The notes beneath the pieces were generated by a model that did not search any database, was not told where the DNA came from, and was given only the letters and a program-made list of their open reading frames with translations. The translations under genes and the position numbers were made by a program. Shown piece after piece: positions 41,976 through 49,179 of a DNA stretch of 49,179 bases. Origin of the DNA: TH5896 sp049578985 (lineage in GTDB: Archaea > Thermoproteota > Nitrososphaeria > Nitrososphaerales > Nitrososphaeraceae); assembly GCA_049578985.1 (NCBI GenBank), contig JBAUMZ010000050.1, forward strand, positions 1 through 49,179, in the 5' to 3' direction. Positions within the stretch are counted from its first letter, which is position 1. Every line of letters begins with the position of its first letter.

Positions 41976-42410
41976 TTGAATACAATCATGCTGGAATGCA
42001 ACAACAACTATGGAAATAATAGTAGAAATGATTTGCATAAAGTTTGTGAAGCGGCTTTATCTGCGAGTAGAAACGTAATATTTGCCGCTTTGGTGAATAA
42101 AAATGGGATATTGATTGTTGGCAAGTATAGATGTGATCATCTTTCTAAATTATATAGGTCATCAACTGAAAAGGATAGTGCAGATGTATCTAAGAGTTGT
42201 GTATTCTATTTGGAACGATTACTACCATATTTAATAGGGGCAGGAAGGGTAAACACTTATAGTAACAAGAATGGAGGGAATCTAATAAAAAGGGATAGAG
42301 AACGAATAGAATTAGATCTGTTAAATGTAGATGGAAAAGTCAAGACGGCCATTACTCGGATTCCAGAACTACCAAATATGTTTTTGTGTGTCGAGTACAT
42401 TTCAAGTTAA
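41976..42410 (+). CDS. Roadblock-like hypothetical protein
   Basis: This 144-residue soluble protein resembles the thaumarchaeal roadblock-like family (DUF6659 type). NVIFAALVNKNGILIVGKYR is the first strand pair and turn seen in these proteins, followed by a helix (VFYLERLLPYLIGAG) and two late strands (KTAITRIPELPNMFLCVEYI). It resembles the N-terminal domain of the 14768-15286 protein but lacks the helix-turn-helix tail. The start is TTG at 41976, or ATG 12 bp further. Function is unknown; roadblock domains often bind small GTPases or act as dimerising sensors. Confidence 0.55.
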   Translation: MNTIMLECNNNYGNNSRNDLHKVCEAALSASRNVIFAALVNKNGILIVGKYRCDHLSKLYRSSTEKDSADVSKSCVFYLERLLPYLIGAGRVNTYSNKNGGNLIKRDRERIELDLLNVDGKVKTAITRIPELPNMFLCVEYISS

Positions 42411-42822
42411 GATTCCTACGATTGAATTTCTGCTTTGAAATCGATAAAGACATCCGCAAGTTTGCTTATTAAGGTCAATCTCATTTGTTTGGCGCAGAAT
42501 GGAGAGTCGTTTAATATCGGAGATCTAGATGTATCAAACAATAGACGATGACTGATTGTCAGATTGAGTGAATAACCTGTCAGGTACTTCTATCGCCAAA
42601 TTTTACAAAACTCAATCGCTGAATTAATTATGATTGTCAATATTTCGCTTAATTATTTAGCTGCATCAAATCTTCTCAAAAGAATTGTAAATTCGAAGAA
42701 AACAAAAACAAATTTATTTACATCAAAAACACGGTCATTTTTTTGACTTCCTGGCATAATATGAGCGTATATTAAGAGCAAAGATCAGATATTATTTAAG
42801 AGGACCAAATAGGTCGGTTTTA
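42411..42822. other. Spacer, promoter of the MFS gene
   Basis: No gene is seen. The last 35 bp carry a TATA box for the transporter gene. Confidence 0.4.
42791..42800 (+). promoter_or_regulatory. TATA box of the MFS gene
   Basis: ATTATTTAAG is centred about 27 bp before the ATG at 42823, typical of a leaderless transcript. Confidence 0.5.
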
Positions 42823-44091
42823 ATGTTAAATTCCATTGTTCCTAGGAAAGCTGTTATTTCGTTAATGCTTGCAAGAATAATCTATACTGTAAATTGGTTT
42901 AATGTCCCCGCTATTTTCATTTTCATAGCTGTTGATTTTGATGAGGACGTCTCTATATTAGGGCTAATAACTGCGAGTTTTTTAATCGGTGTTGGTCTCT
43001 TTCAGGTTGTCGCGGGAATTCTTGCTGCCAAATATTCTCCAAGAAAAATTGCCATTCTGGGTATCGCGATTGCTTCTACCGCAGTTTTTTTCTCTGCATT
43101 CTCCATAGATTTGTTGTCTATAGCAGTACTAAGATTTATTGTAGGATTAGGGATGGCTTTTTTCTTTGGCCCAAGTGTTATATTAATTTCAGGATATGTG
43201 GGAAAGCAATCTGAAGGCTTAGGCATGGGGCTACTCAATTCAGCCCATGCTATTGGTGGAATCATCGGCCTCTTTGTATGGGTATTAGTGGCGGAGTTCC
43301 TTGGATGGAGAACAAGTATAGTTCTGAGTGCAATAGCTGGTTTCATAACCTTAATCATCCTACAAATGTGGTTACCGAAAACAACTGAACCGCAACAGAA
43401 ACAACGGGATAAAATAAGACCTGATTTAAATAATGAACATAAGAATACGACCCAAGATATCGGTAGCGAAATGGACGTGGAACAACGAAGATTTATTTTT
43501 AAGGTCAAGTTTGGCCACGTACGAAACATACTGATTAATAAGTCACTCATTAAGCTTGGTCTGGTATTACTTGGATTTCAGGTTGGTTCAGGTCTGATCT
43601 GGTCCTTTATCGTATTTTATCTTGCCGGCCACATTAAGATAGATCCAGCAATAGCCGGTCTAATTGGAAGTCTCAATCTGATTGTGGCCCTAATATCCTC
43701 TCCGATAGTTGGAAAGGCATATGACAGGCTAGAAAATGCAAGAAAGCTGCTGGCAATATCTGGAATCATATCTGCGGTTAGCGTAATGATGATTGGAGTC
43801 TTGCAATCTCAGGCTTACCTCATTGGTATTTCTGTGGTCGTAGCAGGTTTCTTTCTATCGTGGGGTTTTGTTATAGTCTATGTTAAGGCTAAACAAGTGG
43901 ACACACAAACTCCTCCTCCATACCAGACGCTTTCTGTAAGTTATGTTAATGGTATTTCCTTATTTGGTGCCTTTTGGATACCGATTCTTTTTGCTTCCAT
44001 AATCAATCAGTTCGGATACGTGAGCGCTTGGATTGTGGGAGGAGTGATATTCCTTGCGTTGGTCATTCCAATCTTAACATTGGAAGAATGA
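42823..44091 (+). CDS. Major facilitator superfamily transporter
   Basis: This 422-residue membrane protein has about 12 helices in two six-helix halves, joined by a charged loop near residues 190-230 (KQRDKIRPDLNNEHKNTTQD). The first half has GVGLFQVVAGILAAKYSPRK, which matches the MFS signature loop between helices 2 and 3, and VGLGMAFFFGPSVILISGYV. The second half has LIGSLNLIVALISSPIVGKA. The family includes nitrate/nitrite, sugar phosphate and drug transporters; the substrate is not obvious, and no enzyme gene is coupled to it. The ATG at 42823 is supported by the TATA spacing. Confidence 0.9.
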   Translation: MLNSIVPRKAVISLMLARIIYTVNWFNVPAIFIFIAVDFDEDVSILGLITASFLIGVGLFQVVAGILAAKYSPRKIAILGIAIASTAVFFSAFSIDLLSIAVLRFIVGLGMAFFFGPSVILISGYVGKQSEGLGMGLLNSAHAIGGIIGLFVWVLVAEFLGWRTSIVLSAIAGFITLIILQMWLPKTTEPQQKQRDKIRPDLNNEHKNTTQDIGSEMDVEQRRFIFKVKFGHVRNILINKSLIKLGLVLLGFQVGSGLIWSFIVFYLAGHIKIDPAIAGLIGSLNLIVALISSPIVGKAYDRLENARKLLAISGIISAVSVMMIGVLQSQAYLIGISVVVAGFFLSWGFVIVYVKAKQVDTQTPPPYQTLSVSYVNGISLFGAFWIPILFASIINQFGYVSAWIVGGVIFLALVIPILTLEE

Positions 44092-44393
44092 TTTTGTGTG
44101 TACTGAAGCTGAATAGGACGATAGCAAAAGGGGGCCGCAATCATTTCTTGTAAAATTCGGTCAAAAAACCCCTTATAAAGGTGTCAATATGTAATCTAAT
44201 AATCTACCACGGGGTAGCATACGAGTATAGGCAACACGATATTGGCAAATTTCGTAATGAAACAGGCCACAATTTGTTAAATGATAGCACTTTATAGTAT
44301 AGAGCTCAATGACTGCCGATAATTAGATCAATAAATATGCTCATTCATAACTATTAACAAGCGTTAAACCAAGATGTAGTTGGTGAGCTAGAT
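44092..44393. other. Spacer, nothing recognised
   Basis: No gene is seen between the transporter and the hypothetical gene at 44394/44545. Confidence 0.35.
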
Positions 44394-44544
44394 ATCAACT
44401 AACGATGCAACAGAGGAGCTTACGACATATGACAATTGCGGGGCCGGAAATGTCGACGGTACAGACGCATACAAAAGCATATATGAATTAAAGAATATCA
44501 TTTACGCTGAACAGGACTCGTCATTTGAAAGTATCAATTATGAT

Positions 44545-44913
44545 ATGATAGACTTGGTGGATCCAATACGACTAGCAGCTGTTGGTGACCGATATCCATA
44601 TCATACTTCTACTCAGGGCGTCGTGCTTTACAAGAAACGAGGTAGTGAACATAGCTTTTTAATGCTGCACTGGACTATTTTATCGTCGTCGTCGTACCAA
44701 ACTAGCAATAAAGGAGAGCTTCAACCCAACAGATCTCTTCTTAAGGCAAGCCTGTCTCATGATCCAGGAATTACGTTGGTGTCCTGCACTGAAGAAGAAG
44801 CATTTGGCTTTCTGTATAGTTTATATGGTTCTAACAGGAATTCGGACGTTACTGATGAAGAAATAGATCAGATTCTAAAAATTTATCTTCCAAACAAGTC
44901 TATTTCAAGATAA
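44545..44913 (+). CDS. Hypothetical protein, start uncertain
   Basis: The ATG at 44545 gives 122 residues with RLAAVGDRYPYHTSTQGVVL, SEHSFLMLHWTILSSSS and EEEAFGFLYSLYG. The same frame stays open and protein-like back to 44394 (LTTYDNCGAGNVDGTDAYKS, IYELKNIIYAEQDSSFESIN) but no ATG, GTG or TTG is found in that part. Either an unusual start is used or the gene lost its 5-prime end. I do not recognise it. It lies just before another small gene. Confidence 0.45.
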   Translation: MIDLVDPIRLAAVGDRYPYHTSTQGVVLYKKRGSEHSFLMLHWTILSSSSYQTSNKGELQPNRSLLKASLSHDPGITLVSCTEEEAFGFLYSLYGSNRNSDVTDEEIDQILKIYLPNKSISR

Positions 44914-44942
44914 GTTCGACGAACGTGTTCAAAGGAGCTTCT

Positions 44943-45137
44943 TTGTTGGACATTGGTAAAACCGCCTGGGAAGCGGCATATCATTCTGAACTACTTCCTA
45001 TAAGCCAGCTTCTATTAAGATTAAATCCAATGCGAATTGTCATTGCCAAGAAATCTATTAAAATTAAGCAGAGAATAATAATATGTCATTCATTGTCTAT
45101 CGATGAACTCCAAGATATGCGAAGTCAAGGATTATAA
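44943..45137 (+). CDS. Small hypothetical protein
   Basis: An AAGGAG ribosome site (44932-44937) is spaced correctly for TTG at 44943 or 44946, so I prefer that over the GTG at 44925. The product is about 64 residues with DIGKTAWEAAYHSELLPISQ and a basic middle (MRIVIAKKSIKIKQRIIICH). It is unrecognised. It follows the previous gene by about 30 bp and may be co-transcribed. Confidence 0.4.
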   Translation: MLDIGKTAWEAAYHSELLPISQLLLRLNPMRIVIAKKSIKIKQRIIICHSLSIDELQDMRSQGL

Positions 45138-45433
45138 GCCTTGTATGACCTCGCCTATGTACGTATCTATGACTTCCTAGAACTACTAGTTAATTAACAG
45201 GCAAATTACCGACCAAACGATCCACTACATATTGTTATGCGATTGAAATATTAACTAACAATGGAACAAAGCTTAAGAGAATGAGGAAAGTGATTCATCA
45301 GAGTTTGTTTCCGTCAATATATGACAACGGTACCCGTTACGCCCTAAACATCGAGTTGAATCTGATCTAAGAGGAATGATGAGAATACAATAAACTCAAG
45401 CGTGTGTTGACTATTATTATTAGACAGCAGATA
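45138..45433. other. Spacer, nothing recognised
   Basis: No gene, repeat or RNA signature is visible. Confidence 0.35.
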
Positions 45434-45730
45434 TCAGTTGGCCCTTAAATTCATTATCCGAATATCTGTTTGTTGCATGAGCATATCTATAAATGTCCTA
45501 AAGTTGAGCCCTCAGCATCCAGCTATTTTCTCATGGATTTCCATCAATCCGGTTAGGAAATCGTTTGTACCAATATCGCGATGCTTTGTATCACATATTT
45601 CGAGGCGTGAACGTAGATTGCGTTTAGAAATCATCTTAGGGTCACTTGGGTGCTCTCCAGGATTCTTGAGTCTGGACTCCTTGACGAATTTAGTCAAAGT
45701 AGCTACTGACTGAACTGAATATTTTAGCAT
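45434..45730 (-). pseudogene. Small gene interrupted by an in-frame TGA
   Basis: From ATG at 45730 the frame reads VATLTKFVKESRLKNPGEHP, DPKMISKRNLRSRLEICDTK and TNDFLTGLMEIHEKIAGC, then TGA at 45512-45514. It goes on with good composition as GLNFRTFIDMLMQQTDIRIM to TGA at 45434-45436. Either the first stop is real and the protein has 72 residues, or it is a nonsense mutation in a 98-residue gene. The family is unknown. Confidence 0.35.
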
Positions 45731-45879
45731 ACTAAATTAATGTCCCCTGATATTGTTGATCTCATCACGAGACATTTTACACTGGACGCCGAGAGATAAG
45801 ATTCTTAGCGTAAAATTATAGAAAACTTTTATAGAATTTACAATACATTTGTTAATATTATTCTAATATTATATTATTT

Positions 45880-46167
45880 GTGATGAAACAACTAAGACAA
45901 CAACATAGAAGCCGGTCGGAGATAATAGCGTCTATTCTTGCAACAGCGAATGGCAATCGGATACGACAAACCGAAATACTCTACAAAACATATCTCTCAC
46001 ATACGCTCTTGAAGGACTATTTGTTGTTTTTAATTGAAAACGAATTGATAGAATATACTACTGGAGATAGAACATTTAAAACCACTGAGAAAGGCATGCG
46101 TTTTCTTAGAATGTACTCGCAGATGAATGATCTGACGATTATGAAACAGCAGCAAGTCGTATCTTGA
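45880..46167 (+). CDS. Archaeal winged-helix protein (HTH_45 type)
   Basis: This 95-residue protein is a compact winged helix of the kind abundant in thaumarchaea. It shows RSEIIASILATANGNRIRQT, then recognition-helix region SHTLLKDYLLFLIENELI and wing YTTGDRTFKTTEKGMRFL. It most likely binds DNA as a dimer and regulates few genes; partners are unknown. GTG at 45880 or ATG at 45883 are equally possible starts. An AT-rich TTAATATT (45852-45859) lies about 25 bp upstream. Confidence 0.85.
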   Translation: MMKQLRQQHRSRSEIIASILATANGNRIRQTEILYKTYLSHTLLKDYLLFLIENELIEYTTGDRTFKTTEKGMRFLRMYSQMNDLTIMKQQQVVS

Positions 46168-46493
46168 AATGCACATCATGTTAGCGTAAATAATGGTAAC
46201 GGGAGGTCTTCAGCGGCATTGAAGTTACTATCTTACTGCAATCATAAACTCACACAAAATATTTTTCTGTAAATTCCCACTATATTTTCTTAGCGTATTA
46301 TTATTTATTCTTGACCTACAATTGGATTATTATTATGGGCACATAAGTAGATAAATTTCTATGGTACAGAAACAATAATTTACGGAATCAAGGGATCACG
46401 AAGGTACTATTGATCAATAGCGGTTACTTCAAACTAATCCCGAGATCATGAATAGGCTTATCTATATATTGATTGAAAGTCTAACCTGATTTC
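46168..46493. other. Leader region of thiC, no riboswitch seen
   Basis: I searched by eye for TPP-riboswitch parts (CUGAGA, ACCUGAUCUGGAU) and found none. A TATA box at 46461-46470 places the transcript start at or beside the thiC ATG, leaving no room for a leader. Confidence 0.45.
46461..46470 (+). promoter_or_regulatory. TATA box of thiC
   Basis: TCTATATATT is centred about 28 bp before the ATG at 46494, predicting a leaderless thiC mRNA. Confidence 0.6.
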
Positions 46494-47831
46494 ATGGGTA
46501 CCCAAATGAGCTATGCTAGAAAGGGTCAAGCAACTCACGAAATGATTCGTGTTTCAAAAGACGAAAGGACAACTGTTGAGGCCCTTATTCATGGTATAGC
46601 CAGAGGAAGTATTATCATCCCAAGAAACCTTGCTAGAAAGCAAGAAGCTGTACGAGTTGTTGGGATAGGAGATGGTTTAAAAACCAAAGTAAATGTGAAT
46701 ATTGGAACATCGACCTTGTATCAAGATCTTGATGAAGAGGTCTCAAAGGCAAAGGTTGCTGTCAATCATGGGGCAGATACGATAATGGATTTGTCAGATG
46801 GTGGTGATCTCGATCTAATCAGAGAGAGACTATTAGAAGAAGCCAAAATAACCTTTGGGTCAGTTCCGATCTATCAGGCTTATGCCCATGGTGTTCGGAA
46901 ATACAAGAACCCTCTTAACATTACAGAGGATGACTTTCTGAATGCGTTTGAAAAGAACGTTAAAGATGGAGTTGATTATACTACCATACATTGTGGCATA
47001 ACTAAGGAGCTAGCAAAAAGGGTACTTGAGGTGAAGAGACATGCAGGGATAGTATCTAAAGGAGGTACCATAACGGCAGCATGGATGCTAAGGTACGACA
47101 AGGAGAATCCTTATTTCAAACACTTTGACTATCTCTGTGAAATTGCTAAGGAGTATGATGTGACATTCAGCTTGGGTGATGCATTACGCCCTGGATCGAT
47201 ACTAGATTCCCACGATGAGTTGCAGGTTGAAGAGATGTTGAATGTATCAAGACTTACAAGGAAGGCTCATGAGCAAGAGATACAGGTCATGGTAGAAGGT
47301 CCAGGGCATGTTCCACTGAATGAAGTTGCTGCAAATGTCAGACTCGCTAAATCACTTATAGGAAATGTTCCCTATTATGTTCTGGGTCCTTTAGTAACTG
47401 ACATAGCGGCCGGATATGACCACATCGCTAGCGCAATTGGAGCAGCTGTTTCTGCTGCTGAAGGTGTTGACCTTCTTTGCTACCTCACGCCTGCAGAGCA
47501 CCTGGGACTACCTACAGTCAACGAAGTAAAGGAAGGTCTAATAGCATATCGAATAGCCGCACATGCAGGAGATCTTGTCAAGCTGCGCGAAAAAGTTATC
47601 GATTGGGACAAAGAGATTACTGAAGCACGGCGAACTCTGAATTGGGAAAAGCAGATTGCTCTATCTATTGACCCTGAACAGGCGTCCAAGATACATCACA
47701 GACGACAAGGTCAACTAGATGGCAATAATGTCCCATGCACTATGTGTGGAGGAGCTTGCGTATATATAATGTTACCACAACAGCGTAGGAATGAGGAAGC
47801 AATGATAAAAAAGACTGGTCCAGATGACTAG
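46494..47831 (+). CDS. thiC: Phosphomethylpyrimidine synthase ThiC
   Basis: This 445-residue radical-SAM enzyme turns 5-aminoimidazole ribotide into the hydroxymethylpyrimidine phosphate part of thiamine. Recognisable parts are KVNVNIGTSTLYQDLDEEV, GADTIMDLSDGGDLD, DYTTIHCGITKELAKR, FSLGDALRPGSI and VMVEGPGHVPLNEVAANV. The C-terminal cluster-binding motif is C415, C418 and C422 (PCTMCGGACVYIM), which holds the 4Fe-4S cluster. The length fits the compact archaeal form. No other thiamine gene is adjacent. The gene is monocistronic with a leaderless promoter. Confidence 0.97.
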   Translation: MGTQMSYARKGQATHEMIRVSKDERTTVEALIHGIARGSIIIPRNLARKQEAVRVVGIGDGLKTKVNVNIGTSTLYQDLDEEVSKAKVAVNHGADTIMDLSDGGDLDLIRERLLEEAKITFGSVPIYQAYAHGVRKYKNPLNITEDDFLNAFEKNVKDGVDYTTIHCGITKELAKRVLEVKRHAGIVSKGGTITAAWMLRYDKENPYFKHFDYLCEIAKEYDVTFSLGDALRPGSILDSHDELQVEEMLNVSRLTRKAHEQEIQVMVEGPGHVPLNEVAANVRLAKSLIGNVPYYVLGPLVTDIAAGYDHIASAIGAAVSAAEGVDLLCYLTPAEHLGLPTVNEVKEGLIAYRIAAHAGDLVKLREKVIDWDKEITEARRTLNWEKQIALSIDPEQASKIHHRRQGQLDGNNVPCTMCGGACVYIMLPQQRRNEEAMIKKTGPDD

Positions 47832-48327
47832 ACCATCTCCAATTTTTCTGATATCTTAGAGATGTATTTGGGTGTTGTAAGTAAGCCATTTTCAGAATCA
47901 AGTGGCATTTTCATCCAGAATTTAATGCATGATTGGTTGTCCGATTTGTTATAGTTTCGAGTAATAAGGGTTCAAGGATAAACATTACTACAAGGATAAA
48001 CATCACCCCCCACTCATTGTCTGGATACACGGTCGATGGTGAAACTTGCGATAATGCTGAATGGGCAATTCAAAAATAGCGTAATTTTCGACCCAACAGA
48101 CTAGGGAATGCAGAAGACTACGGGATGACATTACCACTACTTATAAAATGAGCGCCAAGCCCATCATTGATTCACGAGTGATCAAATAATATATTGTTTG
48201 TCATAAAACTAATGCACGCATTGCAATATCATATCATAAGAACTACAATCAATCTTGCTATATCTTTAAAGAAGTATACTCAGACATCATAACTTGATAC
48301 CATCATATTTATTTATTACGCATCTAA
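47832..48327. other. Spacer with a short tandem repeat
   Basis: No gene is seen. CAAGGATAAACAT occurs at 47973-47985 and 47991-48003 (period 18). The last 50 bp should hold the promoter of the 48328 gene. Confidence 0.4.
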
Positions 48328-48903
48328 ATGAGAGACTGGTGTATGAGCAATAAAGCAGACCTAGTCTCTGTAGTATATGATGCCATAAATGAGATTGGGA
48401 AAAAAAAAATTCGCTCAGATGTAATTTCAAATATAAAAATCGCCGATAAGTACATTCAACGCCTATTCGATAGATCATTAGAACAATTTAGCAACAAACT
48501 CGATAGCAATTCCTTGATTACACTATATGAAATATTACTGCACTTTATGCTAACAGCATGCACTATCCCCTCTCAGAGGAAGGTCAAAATTTCACATCTT
48601 ACTATTGACCTCGTTATACCTAGTCTTCATACATTGTCAAGAAGTCCCAGTGATGCGATACTTATACAGTTTATTCGAAGTTATAAAGATATGACAACCA
48701 TTGATGAAATAGTGTCCTTACTTAAGCTCAAAACTGAAGATCTGAATATGCGGCTGATTACGACATTAGATTTGCATAGTAAGAATACAGCTCATGTTAT
48801 CAACTTGAGTGGTTCGAAGATTGTTTACTCACATATTATCAGAGATATTGATACTTTTTTGAAGGAGAGAAGGGATAAGAGCTTCCGACTAGTACACTTC
48901 TAA
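48328..48903 (+). CDS. Hypothetical helical protein
   Basis: I do not recognise this 191-residue soluble protein. It is almost all helical: LVSVVYDAINEIGKKKIRSD, YIQRLFDRSLEQFSNKL, LITLYEILLHFMLTACTI and DEIVSLLKLKTEDLNMRLIT, with a final charged tail. An ATG at 48328 or the second Met (CMSNKADL) could start it. No transmembrane or metal motif is seen. The DNA after it to the window end (48904-49179) holds no gene I can support. Confidence 0.6.
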   Translation: MRDWCMSNKADLVSVVYDAINEIGKKKIRSDVISNIKIADKYIQRLFDRSLEQFSNKLDSNSLITLYEILLHFMLTACTIPSQRKVKISHLTIDLVIPSLHTLSRSPSDAILIQFIRSYKDMTTIDEIVSLLKLKTEDLNMRLITTLDLHSKNTAHVINLSGSKIVYSHIIRDIDTFLKERRDKSFRLVHF

Positions 48904-49179
48904 CCTCCGAGATTAGGTGACTAGTGTAATTCGGGTGACTAAATGATGAGTAAGTTATTCAATATTTAATTATTGTACTTCCTGCAATTGAAGAACGATC
49001 TGGATACTCCGGCCCAATCGACAATTTCTGATGCTCATTATAGATAACACTCTTCTTCTATAGATTATCTATCCTCAATAAATATACCATTAAAAGCAGA
49101 TTTATTTCCAAGTAGTTACTTAAAATTTACCTAAATACTTGTGTTTATTTCTAATACTGGACATAGAAAAATGAAAAAT

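Noticed and set aside
45512..45514. TGA as selenocysteine codon
   Set aside because: No SECIS-like structure is seen and selenoproteins are not known from this archaeal group; a nonsense mutation is likelier.
46168..46493. TPP riboswitch before thiC
   Set aside because: No consensus elements were found, and the TATA box lies about 28 bp before the ATG, so there is no leader to hold a riboswitch.

Overview
The window is AT-rich archaeal DNA that looks like an ammonia-oxidising thaumarchaeon (Nitrososphaerota), most like the soil Nitrososphaera/Nitrosocosmicus group. The clues are 20S proteasome alpha/beta-type genes, ThiC, TRAM and winged-helix proteins, a secreted blue-copper protein, PsbP-like and roadblock-like thaumarchaeal proteins, archaeal TATA boxes about 26 bp before many start codons (leaderless genes), frequent TTG/GTG starts, and proviral genes of the thaumarchaeal head-tail virus type. 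No ammonia-oxidation gene lies in the window, so the assignment is an inference.

Layout. 1-7.0 kb: a coiled-coil hypothetical, a SAM methyltransferase, two gene fossils, a type-1 copper protein, a SagB/ThcOx-type double nitroreductase and a small membrane protein. 7.2-12.0 kb: a LolD/MacB-type ABC ATPase coupled to a large anchored surface protein, then a two-gene proteasome operon whose alpha-like partner is strongly divergent. 12.5-19.6 kb: universal stress protein, PsbP-like secreted protein, a broken NAD-dependent formate dehydrogenase, a roadblock-like protein, a repetitive Ala/Pro/Glu secreted protein, an EamA-type transporter and an aldo/keto reductase. 19.9-25.3 kb: a decayed head-tail provirus with an integrase remnant, SF3/D5-type helicase remnant, papain-like amidase remnant and two separate terminase remnants. 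25.3-29.3 kb: an alpha/beta hydrolase, an MhqO-like dioxygenase and an MhqD-like hydrolase in one direction (probable quinone detoxification), then a membrane-anchored HtrA protease. 29.7-36.2 kb: a ZnuA fossil, zinc-ribbon proteins, a possible PIN-like protein, a macro-domain protein, an O-methyltransferase, TRAM, CBS and PH/SHOCT proteins. 36.5-49.2 kb: small hypotheticals, a stand-alone Lrp/AsnC effector domain, a PQQ-type sugar dehydrogenase, winged-helix regulators, a C2H2 microprotein, an MFS transporter, ThiC and hypotheticals.

The coding density is low and many spacers hold recognisable gene fragments with stops or frameshifts. This points to a genome that gains genes and loses them by slow decay. 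The best candidates for something unusual are the divergent proteasome pair, the doubly infected proviral scar, the archaeal mhq-like cluster, and the zinc-ribbon/PIN-like/macro-domain neighbourhood. All functions are read from protein motifs by eye; no database search was run.
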